A stretch of 64,000 bases of DNA from UBA868 sp016776875 (lineage in GTDB: Bacteria; Pseudomonadota; Gammaproteobacteria; Arenicellales; UBA868): assembly GCA_051201585.1 (NCBI GenBank), contig CP179198.1:1612001-1676000 (forward strand). Direction: 5' to 3'. Positions 19,878-29,917 of the stretch are shown here, piece after piece (the first letter of the stretch is position 1; the number at the start of each line of letters is the position of its first letter). The translations under genes and the position numbers were made by a program. Below the pieces are notes generated by a model that had not been told where the DNA came from, made no database searches, and saw only the letters and a list, made by a program, of their open reading frames with translations.

Positions 19878-21791
19878 TTATTCTGAACGGGGATAGCCAA
19901 TGGTTAACAGCGCTTCAGTTATTTCAGTGAGAATCTCTGGATCATCGATCGTCGCAGGCATCTTCCATTCTTTTCCATCAGCAATTGCCCGCATCGTGCC
20001 ACGCAAGACTTTTCCAGATCGAGTCTTTGGTAAACGCTTAACAACAAGCGCTTGTTTAAATGCGGCCACCGGGCCGATACGCTTCCTGACAAGTGTAACG
20101 ACTTCGCCAGAAATCTCGACGGTCGAGCGAGTACAGCCCGCGTTTAATACCAGAAAGCCAAGCGGGATTTGCCCCTTCAGGGCATCGGCAACGCCAGTGA
20201 CGGCGCATTCAGCCACATCAGGATGATCCGAAAGTACCTCCTCCATGGCGCCAGTCGACAATCGATGACCTGCAACATTAATGATGTCATCGGTTCGAGA
20301 CATCACATAAACATAGCCATCAGCATCAATAATCCCGGCATCCGATGTATTGTAAAAACCGGGAAATCGCTCGAGATAAGATTGAATAAACCGTTCTTTC
20401 GCATTCCATAAAGTTGGAAATGACCCCGGCGGAAGCGGTAACTTCAACGCCAGCGTCCCAATCTCACCGGGGGCTACCGCTTCCCCCGCTTCTGACATCA
20501 CCCTTAAATCCCAACCGGGCACTGGCAGAGAAGACGATCCTTCGCGAACCGGCATTGCTTCAATGCCCACACAATTTGCTGCAATCGACCACCCTGTTTC
20601 GGTTTGCCACCAATGGTCAATCACCGGGACGCCGAGATAGTTCTCGGCCCAATGCAGGGTATCAGGATCGGTGCGCTCTCCAGCCAGAAACAGATATTTG
20701 AGAGATGATAAATCGTACCGGCCGATGTGTTCGCCAGTCGGATCTTCTTTCTTGATTGCCCGAAAAGCCGTGGGCGCTGTAAACAATACGCTGACGTTAT
20801 GTTCGCTAATAACGCGCCAAAACGCGCCGGGATCCGGCGTACCAACCGGCTTACCCTCATAAAGAATGCTCGTGTTGCCAGCGAACAGTGGCGCATAAAC
20901 AATGTATGAATGCCCCACGACCCACCCCACATCTGATGCGGCCCAAAAAGTTTCGCCCGGTTTTACGCCGTAAATGTTTTCCATGGTCCACTTAAGCGCG
21001 ACAGCATGACCTCCGTTATCCCGGACCACACCTTTCGGCTGGCCTGTCGTGCCAGACGTATACAAGATGTACAGCGGATCAGTTGCTTTTACAGGCACGC
21101 AATCATGCGGACGGGCTAAAGCCATTTCAGCCTGCCAATCAAAATCTCGACCATCGACCATAGTGGCCGCTATCGCTGGCCGTTGCAGCACGATGCAGCA
21201 TTCCGGCTTTTGTGTTGCAAGGTCAATCGCCTCATCCAAAAGAGGTTTGTACTCGACCACACGGCCGGGCTCAATCCCACAGGAGGCACAGACAATCGCG
21301 CGGGGCGTCGCATCATCAATCCGTACCGCTAACTCATTCGCGGCAAAACCACCAAAGACGACAGAATGAACCGCACCAAGGCGAGCGCAAGCCAGCATTG
21401 CGACTACCGCTTCCGGCACCATTGGCATATAAATGATGACCCTGTCGCCTTTCGAAATCCCTCGCGCAGCGAGCACACCTGCGAAGTGAGCAACCTCGTC
21501 TCGTAACTCTAGAAAACTAAACGTTTTTTTATTCCCCGTCACTGCAGAGTCATAAACGAGGGCTGGTTGATCACCCAATCCATTTTGAACATGGACATCC
21601 ACCGCATTAAAACAGGTATTAAGTTCGCCGCCCACAAACCACCGGTAATGAGGGGGATCCGAATCGTCTAAGACTCGATCGAAGGGGCGAACCCACTCTA
21701 TATTTTCAGCCGCCTTTTTCCAGAACGCTTCTCGATCAACCAAAGATTGTTGATAGACGCGGGCGTACGAGTTTTCAGTGTTATCGCTCAT
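19878..21791 (-). CDS. prpE: Propionyl-CoA synthetase
   Basis: 637-residue acetyl-CoA-synthetase-like ligase. It activates propionate (and possibly acetate) with ATP and CoA. Motifs: RVIIYMPMVPEAVVAMLACARLGAVHSVVFGGF, broken here only for reading, is the typical ACS N-terminal segment; ILYTSGTTGQPKG is the phosphate-binding loop; WWQTETGW the adenine/acyl site; PKTRSGKVLRG contains the catalytic Lys that acetyltransferases may modify. First gene of the operon with the mutase, pccB and MOSC, which routes propionate to succinyl-CoA. No transcription regulator is adjacent. Confidence 0.9.
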   Translation of the reverse strand: MSDNTENSYARVYQQSLVDREAFWKKAAENIEWVRPFDRVLDDSDPPHYRWFVGGELNTCFNAVDVHVQNGLGDQPALVYDSAVTGNKKTFSFLELRDEVAHFAGVLAARGISKGDRVIIYMPMVPEAVVAMLACARLGAVHSVVFGGFAANELAVRIDDATPRAIVCASCGIEPGRVVEYKPLLDEAIDLATQKPECCIVLQRPAIAATMVDGRDFDWQAEMALARPHDCVPVKATDPLYILYTSGTTGQPKGVVRDNGGHAVALKWTMENIYGVKPGETFWAASDVGWVVGHSYIVYAPLFAGNTSILYEGKPVGTPDPGAFWRVISEHNVSVLFTAPTAFRAIKKEDPTGEHIGRYDLSSLKYLFLAGERTDPDTLHWAENYLGVPVIDHWWQTETGWSIAANCVGIEAMPVREGSSSLPVPGWDLRVMSEAGEAVAPGEIGTLALKLPLPPGSFPTLWNAKERFIQSYLERFPGFYNTSDAGIIDADGYVYVMSRTDDIINVAGHRLSTGAMEEVLSDHPDVAECAVTGVADALKGQIPLGFLVLNAGCTRSTVEISGEVVTLVRKRIGPVAAFKQALVVKRLPKTRSGKVLRGTMRAIADGKEWKMPATIDDPEILTEITEALLTIGYPRSE

Positions 21792-22012
21792 AATCGTTTC
21801 TCGTGGCCTTAAGCGATACTCTGTTCAGAATTGATGCGCTCGCTTCGCAAATATCGAATACCGTTATCATGCTGCTCTGGTAAAATTTGACTATATTTAA
21901 GGCTAAAAAAATTTAAACAGTTATTTGTCGTTTCGGCATCCCACCACCCGATCGCATCGCCCATCGACTCGCTAATTGTAGCGGTTTGTGAATATTTACC
22001 AAAGGATCACTT

Positions 22013-22789
22013 ATGAGCTATCAACACATCTTAAATGAAATACACGGCGGAGCCGCCCTTATCACTTTAAATCGCCCAGATGCATTAAACGCCCTCTCTG
22101 ACGATTTAATGGATGAGCTCGGCCATGCCCTGGCTGAGTATGAGGACAATGACGCGATCGGCGCGATCGTGATCACCGGAAGCGAAAAAGCATTTGCGGC
22201 GGGTGCGGACATCAAGAACATGAAAGATCGTTCATATATGGACGTCTATCTGGGAAACTTTATTGGCCGTAACTGGGAAAAAGTCACCGAATGCCGTAAA
22301 CCGGTCATCGCAGCGGTCGCAGGTTACGCCCTCGGCGGCGGGTGCGAACTGGCCATGATGTGTGATTTTATAATCGCCGCAGAGACAGCAAAGTTCGGAC
22401 AGCCCGAAATCAAAATCGGCATTATCCCTGGCGCAGGCGGCACGCAGCGGCTTACGCGATTCGTCGGCAAATCAAAAGCCATGGAAATGTGCCTGACCGG
22501 AAGAATGATGGATGCAGAAGAGGCCGAACGATCCGGCCTTGTCAGTCGAATCGTTCCTGCTGGCGAACTCGTCGACGAGGCGTTGAAAACGGCTCAATCG
22601 ATTGCCAGTCTCTCAACACCTTCCGTCTTTATGGCAAAAACGGCGGTCAATAAGGCTTATGAAACCACTCTGGCCGAGGGCGTATCTGCGGAGCGACTCA
22701 TGTTTCAGTCACTTTTCGCAACCGATGACCAGAAAGAAGGCATGGCGGCATTCTCGGAAAAACGATCTCCGGCTTGGAAAAACAAATAA
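22013..22789 (+). CDS. Enoyl-CoA hydratase/isomerase (crotonase)
   Basis: 258 residues, the usual length of short-chain enoyl-CoA hydratase (FadB1/PaaF type). The oxyanion-hole segments are EKAFAAGADIKNM (near residue 65) and AGYALGGGCELAMMCD (near 105); catalytic Glu residues fall in the GGCELA and GQPEIKIGIIPGAGG segments. It hydrates trans-2-enoyl-CoA in beta-oxidation. An AAGGA ribosome site precedes the ATG. Its stop overlaps the mtnA start (TAATG), so the two are translationally coupled even though their pathways differ. Confidence 0.92.
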   Translation: MSYQHILNEIHGGAALITLNRPDALNALSDDLMDELGHALAEYEDNDAIGAIVITGSEKAFAAGADIKNMKDRSYMDVYLGNFIGRNWEKVTECRKPVIAAVAGYALGGGCELAMMCDFIIAAETAKFGQPEIKIGIIPGAGGTQRLTRFVGKSKAMEMCLTGRMMDAEEAERSGLVSRIVPAGELVDEALKTAQSIASLSTPSVFMAKTAVNKAYETTLAEGVSAERLMFQSLFATDDQKEGMAAFSEKRSPAWKNK

Positions 22790-23894
22790 TGAATGTCGAC
22801 GGGAATGCCTATCGCTCGATCTGGATTGATGCCAATGACGATTTAGTGAGGGTCGTTGATCAAACCAAACTCCCGTTTCAATTTGAAATAAAGACGCTTG
22901 ATTCGGCATCCCAAACTGCCAATGCCATTCATGACATGATTGTTCGCGGGGCGCCACTCATTGGCGCGACTGCAGCTTGTGGCCTGTTTTTGGCGGCAAA
23001 AACTGATCCCAGTGATAATTATCTGAACAGTGCCTATCATGAGTTGCTCAGCTCCGCCCCACAGCTGTAAACCTTAGATGGGCCCTTGATCGAATGTATC
23101 CTGATTTGCTGACGGCACCGGTAGATAAACGAAAAGAGTTGGCTCGAACATTAGCACAGCAAATCTGCGATGAGGATGTAAAAACCAATAGCGCGATAGG
23201 TAATCATGGACTCGAACTTGTTCGTGACATCGCATTCACGAATAATCTCGAAATCGTCAGCATACTCACCCATTGCAACGCGGGATGGCTCGCCACAGTA
23301 GATTGGGGAACCGCGCTGGCACCAATTTTTAAGGCGCATGATTCTGGAATCAAGGTTCATGTCTGGGTCGATGAAACTCGGCCCCGAAATCAAGGGGCAT
23401 CTTTGACAGCATGGGAACTCAACGCTCATGGCGTCCCACATACGGTGATTTCGGATAACGCCGGGGGCCATCTCATGCAACAGGGTGGCGTCGACCTATG
23501 TATCGTCGGCTCCGACCGGACCACTCGTGGGGGAGATGTGTGCAATAAGATTGGCACTTATCTGAAGGCCCTTGCCGCTTACGACAACCAACTGCCGTTT
23601 TACGCGGCACTTCCCAGTTCAACGATTGATTGGACAATCACCGATGGCGTAGGTCAAATTCCCATTGAAGAACGTGCCGAAGAAGAGGTCACCCATATTT
23701 CGGGCATAGACGAGCATGGCGACACCCGGAGAATTCGGCTTGTGCCACAAGAAAGTCCGGCTGCAAATCCCGCCTTTGATGTCACTCCCCGACGACTCAT
23801 CACCGGAATTATTACAGAGCGTGGGGTAATAGCGGCAACAGAAAGCGATCTTTTGAGCATGTTTCCAGAGTTTATTGACACCCCGACCCTATAA
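22789..23894 (+). CDS. mtnA: S-methyl-5-thioribose-1-phosphate isomerase, frameshifted
   Basis: Methionine-salvage isomerase, converting methylthioribose-1-phosphate to the ribulose form. The first piece ends at SSAPQL; the continuation (TAVNLRWALDRMYPDLL onwards) is in the next frame. One C missing from the CCCC run near 23058-23061 repairs it to about 369 residues (APTAVNLRWA is the family text). Catalytic Cys in ILTHCNAG and Asp in IVGSDRTTRGGDVCNKIGTY are present. No other salvage genes (mtnP, mtnK, mtnB-E) are in the window. Confidence 0.9.
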
Positions 23895-23937
23895 TCGACT
23901 TATAAAGTAAAAAAATAATCTACCAGCAGGAAAAATT

Positions 23938-26094
23938 TTGCAGCACTTTAACCTGAATGTTTGGCGTCGCACCCGATCAGTCACCGTTGCCCTTGCGTTA
24001 GGCGCTGCGGTTCTAGTTACTAATTCAAACGCGCAAGTCGGCAAAGCACTCCCTCTGCTCGAACCCGATGTTCAGCACAGCCGATCGCTCAAACTTATTA
24101 ATTACTTTGTCGAGCGCTATCACTATCAGAAAACCCGTCTGGATGACTCACTGTCCTCCCAAATTTTCGATCGGTACCTTAATGCGCTAGATAATAGTCG
24201 AGCCTATTTCACATCTTCCGACATCGAGGCGTTTGAGTCCTTTCGGTTTAGTCTCGACAACTCGCTTTTAAGTAATAAAGCGACCCCTTTTTACGAGATC
24301 TTTAACGTTTACCAGGAGCGGGTTCTGGATCGACTCGAATTCGCAATTAGTCAGCTCGATCAATCGTTTGATTTCTCGATTAATGAAGACTACCAATTCG
24401 ACCGAGACGAAGCGCCATGGGCGATCGACGCCGCCGAACTCAATGAACTCTGGCGAAAACGTGTTAAAAACGACGTCCTCACCCTAAAACTGGAGGGCAA
24501 GGCGCACGACGACATTATCGATACCCTTCGGGACCGTTACTCGCAGCAAGAACGCCGGACTCGTCAGATATCCAGTCAGGATGTTTTTCAAACCGCAATA
24601 AATGCGTACATGACCTCGATCGAGCCGCACACGGGTTATTTCTCGCCGCGGGCAACTGAAAATTTCAAGATTCGAATGAGTTTGTCGCTGGAGGGTATCG
24701 GTGCCGTCTTGCAAATGGAAAATGAATTTACTGTTGTCCAGCGGGTCGTTCCCGGAGGGCCGGCAGAACTAGAAGGAACTCTCAAAGCCGGCGATCGCAT
24801 TGTGGGTGTCGGTCAAGGCACGGATGATGCCATTATTGATGTGGTCGGTTGGCGGCTCGACGATGTGGTCGATCTCATTCGTGGAGCCAAGGGAACGATC
24901 GTGCGACTACAAATTCGACCAGATCCAAAAAGCGGCGCTTCCGAAGCGAAGCTGCTCTCGATTACGCGAGACCAGATAAAGCTTGAAGAACAAGCTGCCC
25001 AAAAAAGTGTGATCGAGATTCAAGACGGTGATCTCCGCCATCGAATCGGGGTTATCGACATTCCCACGTTCTATGTCGATTTTGACGCCCGAGCTCGTGG
25101 CGACGAGAACTTCAGGAGCACGACATCGGACGTCCGCCGACTCATTACCGAACTCGAGGGCGACCAGATTGACGCCCTCATTATCGATTTGCGCGGCAAC
25201 GGAGGGGGCGCTCTATCCGAAGCAACAGCGCTTACGGGTCTTTTTATCGAATCAGGACCCGTTGTTCAGGTTCGAGATGCTCGAGGGCGAACGAGAATCA
25301 ATCGTGACCCCGAGAATGATCTGGCCTACGCGGGACCACTGGCTGTTGTCGTCGATCGAGATAGTGCTTCAGCATCCGAGATCTTTGCAGGCGCTATTCA
25401 GGACTATCGTCGCGGCATTATCCTTGGGGAGGATACTTTTGGTAAAGGGACCGTTCAGAATCTGATTGATCTGGATCGATATACCCAGGACTCCAGTGTG
25501 CCGCTGGGGCAGTTGAAAGTCACGATTGCACAATTTTTTCGGGTGAGTGGCGCGAGCACGCAACACCGTGGCGTTACCCCGGATATCCAAATGCCGTCGG
25601 CTCAGGTCATTGACGACTACGGCGAACGGTCACTTAAAAATGCCCTGCCCTGGGATCAAATTGATCCCGTCGAATTTGCGAGCTACCCCGAGTCAATACA
25701 GGATCGTGAGTTGAGCACGCTTCGCTCTCTCCATGAAGGTAGAGTCAATTTGGATCCCGATTTTGCCTACCTGAAGGGTTTGCGCGCAATTGATCAACCT
25801 CTTGCTGTCGCCACAAAAGTATCCCTTCTCGAAGCTGATCGGGAGCGCTCAAGAGATCAACGCGCCGCTGATCAGAAGGCCTTGATGAAAACGCTTGAAG
25901 CCTCTCATCAAATGACACGAAAAATCGGTCAGGATGCTCTTCCGAGGGATATCATTCTTATTGAGTCGGCGCGCATCCTGGCCGACCTGACATTCGGTAA
26001 TTTTGACGGCCGCATCGTCGTGGAAACCGGCTTCAACTCAACCGAGCGCAACAACTTAGCCACCACCCCAATCACTCCTTCAGCGACTCAATAA
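23938..26094 (+). CDS. prc: Tail-specific (C-terminal processing) protease
   Basis: Periplasmic S41A serine protease of 718 residues, degrading misfolded or ssrA-tagged proteins and trimming cell-wall enzymes. TTG start with AGGA seven bases ahead. A signal peptide covers residues 1-32 (VALALGAAVLVTNSNA). A helical N-terminal domain is followed by a PDZ domain near 240-330 (GIGAVLQMENEFTVVQRV), then the protease domain with the Ser-Lys dyad: Ser478 in DSASASEIF and Lys503 in FGKGTVQ, 25 residues apart as in the E. coli enzyme. A C-terminal extension follows. Seventeen bases upstream of avtA. Confidence 0.93.
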   Translation: MQHFNLNVWRRTRSVTVALALGAAVLVTNSNAQVGKALPLLEPDVQHSRSLKLINYFVERYHYQKTRLDDSLSSQIFDRYLNALDNSRAYFTSSDIEAFESFRFSLDNSLLSNKATPFYEIFNVYQERVLDRLEFAISQLDQSFDFSINEDYQFDRDEAPWAIDAAELNELWRKRVKNDVLTLKLEGKAHDDIIDTLRDRYSQQERRTRQISSQDVFQTAINAYMTSIEPHTGYFSPRATENFKIRMSLSLEGIGAVLQMENEFTVVQRVVPGGPAELEGTLKAGDRIVGVGQGTDDAIIDVVGWRLDDVVDLIRGAKGTIVRLQIRPDPKSGASEAKLLSITRDQIKLEEQAAQKSVIEIQDGDLRHRIGVIDIPTFYVDFDARARGDENFRSTTSDVRRLITELEGDQIDALIIDLRGNGGGALSEATALTGLFIESGPVVQVRDARGRTRINRDPENDLAYAGPLAVVVDRDSASASEIFAGAIQDYRRGIILGEDTFGKGTVQNLIDLDRYTQDSSVPLGQLKVTIAQFFRVSGASTQHRGVTPDIQMPSAQVIDDYGERSLKNALPWDQIDPVEFASYPESIQDRELSTLRSLHEGRVNLDPDFAYLKGLRAIDQPLAVATKVSLLEADRERSRDQRAADQKALMKTLEASHQMTRKIGQDALPRDIILIESARILADLTFGNFDGRIVVETGFNSTERNNLATTPITPSATQ

Positions 26095-26111
26095 CGCTTC
26101 AGAACACGATC

Positions 26112-27371
26112 GTGCGTTTCTCGAAATTTGGTGATCACCTAAAAGCGGACTCAGGCATCCTGGGGTTGATGCAGGATATCGATGCGGCCATGACAGGTCC
26201 TGACCCGATGTTGTTACTGGGTGGCGGCAATCCTGCACGGATTCCTGCTGTACAAGAGGTCTTTCGAGATTCGATGCAACAACTGCTCAATGATGGGGAC
26301 CGATTTGAAAGCATCGGGGGAAGTTATGATGGGGCTAAAGGTGATTCTGTGGTCGGGCACGCGCTAGCGACACTTTTTCAAAAGAGATTCGGGTGGGATA
26401 TCGGACCCGAAAACGTCGCAATCACAAATGGCAGTCAGAGTTCCTTCTACACCCTTTTTCATCTATTTGCGGGCGAATATCGTGACCACCCGTTTCGCAA
26501 AATTCTCTTACCGCTGACACCTGAATACATTGGTTATTCGGATATTGGCATGGGCAACAACCTGTTTCGATCGTATCAACCAGCAATTGAGCTCCAGGGG
26601 AATCATGAGTTCAAATACCACGTCGATTTTGAGCGTCTGACTGTCGACGATGATATTGGCGCAATAGCGGTCTCCCGCCCAACCAATCCGACGGGTAATG
26701 TATTAAGTGATTCGGAAATCGCCAAGCTTCGAGCATTAGCTCGATCCCACGATATCCCCCTGATTCTGGACTCAGCCTATGGCGCACCTTTTCCAAATAT
26801 TGTGTTCCCCGAGGTCACAACCGATTGGGATGAAAACACAATTCTCTGCTTAAGCCTCTCTAAACTGGGCTTGCCTGGATTACGCACCGGATTCGTAGTT
26901 GCCAACGAAGAGGTCATTCGAGCAATCTCTGGCGCGAATGCAATCATGGCACTTGCGCCGGGCAGTACAGGCCCCGGACTTACACGAAATATCATCGAGG
27001 ACGGGCGCATCCTAGACATCTCAAACGACCTCATCCGCCCCTATTACAAATCAAAAGTGCAAGACGCAATGACCTGGGTTAAAAATGCCATGCATGACCT
27101 GCCGTGCCGCATTCATTCTCCGGAGGGCGCTATCTTTCTATGGCTTTGGTTTGAAGGACTGCCGATTACCAGCGAGTTGCTTTACCAGCGACTAAAGGCC
27201 CGCGGCGTATTAGTCGTGTCCGGCGAACATTTTTTCCCAGGCTTAAGCGCGCCCTGGTCTCATCGTCAAGAGTGCATTCGGGTTTCCTATGCACAGGATC
27301 CCTTGATTGTAAAAAAAGGCATTGAAGTGATTGCAGAAGAAGTCAGACGCGCATTTCAAGAGATTAAATAA
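26112..27371 (+). CDS. avtA: Valine-pyruvate aminotransferase
   Basis: Class I PLP enzyme of 419 residues; AvtA makes valine and alanine by transamination between valine/oxoisovalerate and alanine/pyruvate. The N-terminal MRFSKFGDHLKADSGILGLM and LLGGGNPARIP are AvtA hallmarks. The PLP lysine lies in LSLSKLGLPGLRTGF; RPTNPTGNV and DSAYGAPFP bind the cofactor ring. GTG start. Probably cotranscribed with the protease upstream. It converges with the Nudix gene with only 15 bases between them and no obvious terminator. Confidence 0.9.
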   Translation: MRFSKFGDHLKADSGILGLMQDIDAAMTGPDPMLLLGGGNPARIPAVQEVFRDSMQQLLNDGDRFESIGGSYDGAKGDSVVGHALATLFQKRFGWDIGPENVAITNGSQSSFYTLFHLFAGEYRDHPFRKILLPLTPEYIGYSDIGMGNNLFRSYQPAIELQGNHEFKYHVDFERLTVDDDIGAIAVSRPTNPTGNVLSDSEIAKLRALARSHDIPLILDSAYGAPFPNIVFPEVTTDWDENTILCLSLSKLGLPGLRTGFVVANEEVIRAISGANAIMALAPGSTGPGLTRNIIEDGRILDISNDLIRPYYKSKVQDAMTWVKNAMHDLPCRIHSPEGAIFLWLWFEGLPITSELLYQRLKARGVLVVSGEHFFPGLSAPWSHRQECIRVSYAQDPLIVKKGIEVIAEEVRRAFQEIK

Positions 27372-27386
27372 TAACGCTGCTGTTTC

Positions 27387-27923
27387 CTATCCGCTTGATT
27401 CAGTTGAACGAGTTGAACAAAAAATTTTCCAGATTAACTGGAATACTTCTGAGATCTCAGTAGACTGATCGATGACAGCCCGGTCTACTTCAGATTTCGC
27501 AAACCATCGCCCTTCAGATATTTCGTCAACATTCGGAACCAGTGCTTTGTCGGTATCAACACGATAAATCCATGAAAACTCCATTCCGTTTTCCGCTCCG
27601 GCCGCTAACTTGAAAAGCCGCTGAGGCGTCGCGTCCAATACGAGTCCCACCTCTTCCTCGACCTCTCTCACGCAACACGCATCATAGGTTTCACCCGCAT
27701 CCACATGTCCCGCGACCGAAGAATCCCACAGTCCGGGATTCTCTTTTTTATGCAAACCTCTTTTTTGCAAGAATAGATCGCCGTTGCTATTAAATATCAA
27801 CACGTGGACCGCGCGATGGCGCAATCCAAGGTCATGAATTTTGTCACGACGCTCGGTTCCAACAACATGATCGTCCGAGTCGACTACGGATAACATCTCA
27901 GCATCCTCAAGCAAAGTGTTCAT
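27387..27923 (-). CDS. Nudix hydrolase, YfcD-like
   Basis: Pyrophosphohydrolase of about 178 residues. The Nudix box is complete: GHVDAGETYDACCVREVEEE, followed by VGL, and WDSSVAGHV just before it matches the YfcD/IPP-isomerase-like branch. I chose ATG 27923; the longer reading to 28016 would overlap the GMC oxidoreductase gene by 80 bases. Substrate unknown. It lies 13 bases downstream of the GMC gene on the same strand. Confidence 0.85.
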   Translation of the reverse strand: MNTLLEDAEMLSVVDSDDHVVGTERRDKIHDLGLRHRAVHVLIFNSNGDLFLQKRGLHKKENPGLWDSSVAGHVDAGETYDACCVREVEEEVGLVLDATPQRLFKLAAGAENGMEFSWIYRVDTDKALVPNVDEISEGRWFAKSEVDRAVIDQSTEISEVFQLIWKIFCSTRSTESSG

Positions 27924-27936
27924 GGTAAAAACACGC

Positions 27937-29628
27937 CTAGCTCGATATTTTTCTAGCAGGCGATTTAATCCTTTGCTGATCTTGCCATTTCGGGTCACAC
28001 CATACTGGCGCATCATTCACATCCAAAACATCTTTGCCGACAATCAGATCAGCGGCACGCTCGGCCACCATAATAGTGGGTGCATTTAAATTACCGTTTG
28101 TAATCGACGGAAAAATAGAAGAGTCAACAACCCGCAGACGATCAACCCCACGGACGCGACAGTCGGCATCTAGCACGGCATAGGCATCGCTATCTCTTCC
28201 CATCTTGCACGTACAGGATGGATGGTATGCGCTCTCCACACTTTGGCGCACCCATTGGTCGACCTGTTCGTCAGTCTGCACCTCCGCTCCCGGTCCGATT
28301 TCCTCACCACGGTACTTATCCATTGCGCTCTGACCGAGAATCTCCCGGGTATGTCGAATCGTCGTACGCCAGTCCTCGATATCCTCTCGAACGGTGAGGT
28401 AGTTAAATAACACTTTGGGATGTTCGCGGGGATTGTCCGAAATAATGCTGACCGAACCACGACTTAAGGGTTTATTTGGACCTACGTGGACCTGAAACCC
28501 ATGACCATCAAATGCGGCGCGGCCGTCATAACGCATGGCGCCCGGCAGAAAGTGATATTGGATATCAGGTGAACGTCTTCCCGCCTTGGTTCTAATAAAT
28601 GCACAGGACTCAAAGTGATTTGTGGCACCGAGGCCATCCTTAAATAGCAGCCATCGAAGTCCAATCAGGCCTTTGTTCCATAGAGAAAGTTTGGAGTTGA
28701 GCGAGATTGGCTCCAGACATCGATACTGAAAATAAACTTCGAGATGATCCTGAAGATTTTTCCCTACGCCCGGCAAATCCGAAATCACGGGAATGCCTAT
28801 TTCCCGAAGATCACTTGCAGCACCAATACCCGAGCGCTGCAGAACCGTTGGTGAACCGATCGAACCGGCTGAGAGAATAACCTCGGTCCGGGAGAAAACC
28901 TGAAACACATTCCCATCTTTCTCGTATTCAACACCTATTGCGCAATCCCCTTCAAAAAGGACCTTGCTGACCAGAGTTCCCGTAATGATTCGAAGATTCG
29001 GCCGGTTTCGAGCCGGCTTAAGGTATGCATGACTTGTCGATGCGCGTTGCCCTTTATCGACGGTCATATGCATTTGACCAAATCCTTCCTGCTGAAAACC
29101 GTTGTAGTCAGAAGTTGCCGGATATCCTGCTTCAAGGCCTGCATCAATAAAGGCCTGATACAGCGGATTGAGCCGCATATCATTACCCGCGCAAACGGCA
29201 AGCGGTCCTGATCCGCCACGGTACTTATCTGCACCGCGATACCAACTCTCGGCCCGCTGGTAGTAAGGCAGGCACGCCGCATAATTCCAGCCCGACGCAC
29301 CGCTCGCCTCCCACTGATTGATATCTTCGGCGTGACCACGGACGTACACCATTCCATTAATTGAAGAGGACCCGCCAAGACCCAATCCTCGCGGGCAATC
29401 CATCACACGACCGTCGAGGCCCGGTTCCGGAACGCTTTGATAACCCCAATTGAAACGCCGCGTATTCATTGGCATTGAAAGCGCAGATGGCATCTGCACG
29501 ATAACGCTTCGGTCGCTCCCGCCAGCTTCCATCAAAATGACGTTGACATCGGGGTCTTCACTCAAACGTGAAGCCAGAACACATCCCGCAGATCCTGCAC
29601 CGACAATCAAAAAGTCACAATCCCGCAA
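27937..29628 (-). CDS. GMC-family oxidoreductase (choline dehydrogenase-like)
   Basis: FAD-dependent alcohol dehydrogenase/oxidase of 563 residues, TTG start behind AAGGAGA. The N-terminal DFLIVGAGSAGCVLASRLSE binds FAD; GLGGSSSINGMVYVRG and AGSIGSPTVLQRSGIG are the two GMC signatures; the catalytic His is in SAYHPSCTCKMG, and IFPSITNGNLNAPTIMVAER closes the FAD fold. It resembles BetA and other alcohol dehydrogenases of the group. No betaine aldehyde dehydrogenase or BetI is adjacent, so choline is not assured as substrate. Confidence 0.87.
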   Translation of the reverse strand: MRDCDFLIVGAGSAGCVLASRLSEDPDVNVILMEAGGSDRSVIVQMPSALSMPMNTRRFNWGYQSVPEPGLDGRVMDCPRGLGLGGSSSINGMVYVRGHAEDINQWEASGASGWNYAACLPYYQRAESWYRGADKYRGGSGPLAVCAGNDMRLNPLYQAFIDAGLEAGYPATSDYNGFQQEGFGQMHMTVDKGQRASTSHAYLKPARNRPNLRIITGTLVSKVLFEGDCAIGVEYEKDGNVFQVFSRTEVILSAGSIGSPTVLQRSGIGAASDLREIGIPVISDLPGVGKNLQDHLEVYFQYRCLEPISLNSKLSLWNKGLIGLRWLLFKDGLGATNHFESCAFIRTKAGRRSPDIQYHFLPGAMRYDGRAAFDGHGFQVHVGPNKPLSRGSVSIISDNPREHPKVLFNYLTVREDIEDWRTTIRHTREILGQSAMDKYRGEEIGPGAEVQTDEQVDQWVRQSVESAYHPSCTCKMGRDSDAYAVLDADCRVRGVDRLRVVDSSIFPSITNGNLNAPTIMVAERAADLIVGKDVLDVNDAPVWCDPKWQDQQRIKSPARKISS

Positions 29629-29917
29629 ATCGCTCTCCTTGAGAAATACTATCTATCGTGATATTCGCTGCAAGTCGCGGCCAATATTAAATAGGGCACC
29701 ACAACCGCTCTACTTTACTCAGGCAGAAAGTTTACCTTGGTTTGTAAAGTATCAGAACTTTAACAAACAACCTCGAGACTTGATAAATATTGCGCCCATT
29801 ACAGCAACTGTTAGTAGTGGGACGCTGCCCAGTGCGACGAGTTATCCGTTGCTTGCCCCAATAGCTTGGCCTTAAGATACACTCCTTATCAATCATCCCC
29901 AACAAGATATCTTTCCG
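29629..29917. other. Divergent intergenic region with an inverted repeat
   Basis: A 289-base region between the GMC oxidoreductase (leftward) and the HAD hydrolase (rightward). No gene is supported. The only clear structure is an imperfect inverted repeat at 29741-29766: arm TTTGTAAAGT, spacer ATCAG, arm AACTTTAACAAA. It could be a repressor site for the divergent genes. No known operator consensus is matched. Confidence 0.35.

Noticed and set aside
28000..29640. Naming the GMC oxidoreductase betA
   Set aside because: No betB, betI or betT is adjacent and the family covers many alcohols.
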